Below, one piece after another: positions 63,386 through 64,000 of a DNA stretch of 64,000 nucleotides. The DNA lies in assembly GCA_022865305.1 (NCBI GenBank), contig JALHSP010000034.1, positions 1-64,000 on the forward strand, in the 5' to 3' direction. A program made the position numbers and the translations under genes. How positions within the stretch are numbered: the first letter of the stretch is position 1; each line of letters begins with the position of its first letter. Under the pieces are notes generated by a model. The model searched no databases, was not told the DNA's origin, and saw nothing but the letters and a program-made list of their open reading frames with translations. Source of the stretch: Bacteroidales bacterium. GTDB taxonomy: Bacteria; Bacteroidota; Bacteroidia; Bacteroidales; VadinHA17.

Positions 63386-63503
63386 GATAAAGTGTAAAAT
63401 ATTTAAAAGTTTGAATTTACTGTTTTTTCTGATGGATGAATTATCGTTCAGTTTATCAAGGATCATAAGGTATTAAATATAAGAAAGTATCAATATTTAT
63501 TCA

Positions 63504-64000
63504 TCACTTTAGTTTAATAATTCTGCATACTCCGGCAAATCCGGGAGTTTTGACCCGGCAAATATATAAACCGGGCTGAGCTTCAACTCCTGAATCACTG
63601 CGGCCATCCCAGCTAACTAACATTTGCCCTGGATAATGAATATCATTTGTCAGTGTCCGGATTTTCATTCCCGATAATGAGAAAATATTTACTGAGACAT
63701 GATTTTCTGTCGGGAGAGTAAAGGAGATATCTGTATGATTCCTCATCGGATTCGGAGCGACTTTTAATACCAGGTTATTTAATCCGAAATTGTCTTTAAT
63801 CCCCAGCGCTTCATTCACTCTCACAACCGCAGTATCAAGATTACTGATATGGATATTATCGAACCAGATCTTTTTGCCAAGAATGTCTGTATATTCAGTT
63901 GATATTTCCAGCCTGTCAACTTTTGTCCAGTCAAACTTACCTTCCGGATTATACCAGGTTCCGTCGTCCCATGATCCGCGTTCTGTAAACGATGTCAGCG
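63504..64000 (-). CDS. T9SS-secreted protein, C-terminal part (5' end outside window)
   Basis: The frame is open from the right edge to the stop at 63504, about 165 residues. The upstream part ('GSWDDGTWYNPEGKFDWTKV', 'RLEISTEYTDILGKKIWFDN', 'IHISN') is a beta-sandwich, galactose-binding or ConA-like domain. The last 85 residues ('KVAPNPMRNHTDISFTLP', 'VNIFSLSGMKIRTL', 'WDGRSDSGVEAQPGLYIC') are a T9SS type A sorting domain. A GTG at 63824 is only an internal codon, not a start. The enzyme or binding activity lies outside the window. Confidence 0.8.
   Translation of the reverse strand, partial: LTSFTERGSWDDGTWYNPEGKFDWTKVDRLEISTEYTDILGKKIWFDNIHISNLDTAVVRVNEALGIKDNFGLNNLVLKVAPNPMRNHTDISFTLPTENHVSVNIFSLSGMKIRTLTNDIHYPGQMLVSWDGRSDSGVEAQPGLYICRVKTPGFAGVCRIIKLK

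Overview
The window is a piece of a Bacteroidota chromosome, most likely Bacteroidales or a neighbouring order. The evidence is two SusC/SusD pairs, surface lipoproteins, C-terminal sorting domains of the type IX secretion system (T9SS), and promoters of the Bacteroidetes type (TTG-N19/20-TAnnTTTG). Base composition is about 40% GC by eye. No species can be named from the sequence alone.

Layout. 1-543: the tail of an IS4-family transposase abuts a truncated beta-propeller gene. 661-23411 (all minus strand): a large glycan-degradation region. In transcription order it holds a seven-repeat FG-GAP protein, an internally deleted CE15-like esterase, a GH2 enzyme, a beta-helix protein, SusC, SusD, a DUF6057-type membrane protein, a TolB-like lipoprotein with a heme-binding CxxCH motif, and two tandem GH3 enzymes. 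23579-27351 (plus): a CuA-like cupredoxin fused to a NapH/NosR-type polyferredoxin, followed by a TPR protein. 27352-32656: tRNA-Gln(CUG), a DNRLRE lipoprotein, a G/C-rich palindromic repeat, glnS, a regulator/membrane-protein pair and folB. 32954-44737 (plus): a second polysaccharide utilisation locus (SusC, SusD, two surface glycan-binding proteins, and a 1089-residue CBM35-GH26-clan GH-A-T9SS enzyme), suggesting a mannan-type substrate. 44901-60779: an accessory region starting at tRNA-Cys. It carries an IS200/IS605 remnant, three paralogous TIR-transmembrane-TolB_N/FlgO-like-TPR receptors, a duplicated short noncoding module with its own promoter, a 53-codon small gene, asnA, a FISUMP-domain protein, a hipBA pair with two operators, and a polytopic membrane protein. 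61058-64000 (minus): a Tat-exported DUF362 protein, a papain-fold peptidase and the end of a T9SS-secreted protein.

How the genes work together. The two Sus loci bind, import and hydrolyse plant- or algal-type hemicellulose. The TIR family is the best candidate for an undescribed system: a cytoplasmic TIR (potential NADase) domain is joined through one membrane helix to a periplasmic TolB_N/TPR module, the architecture of a one-component transmembrane receptor. Three copies, with TIR domains much more alike than TPR domains, are each driven by the same promoter (TTGC-N19-TAACTTTG). That promoter family also precedes the FISUMP gene and the small gene in the same island.
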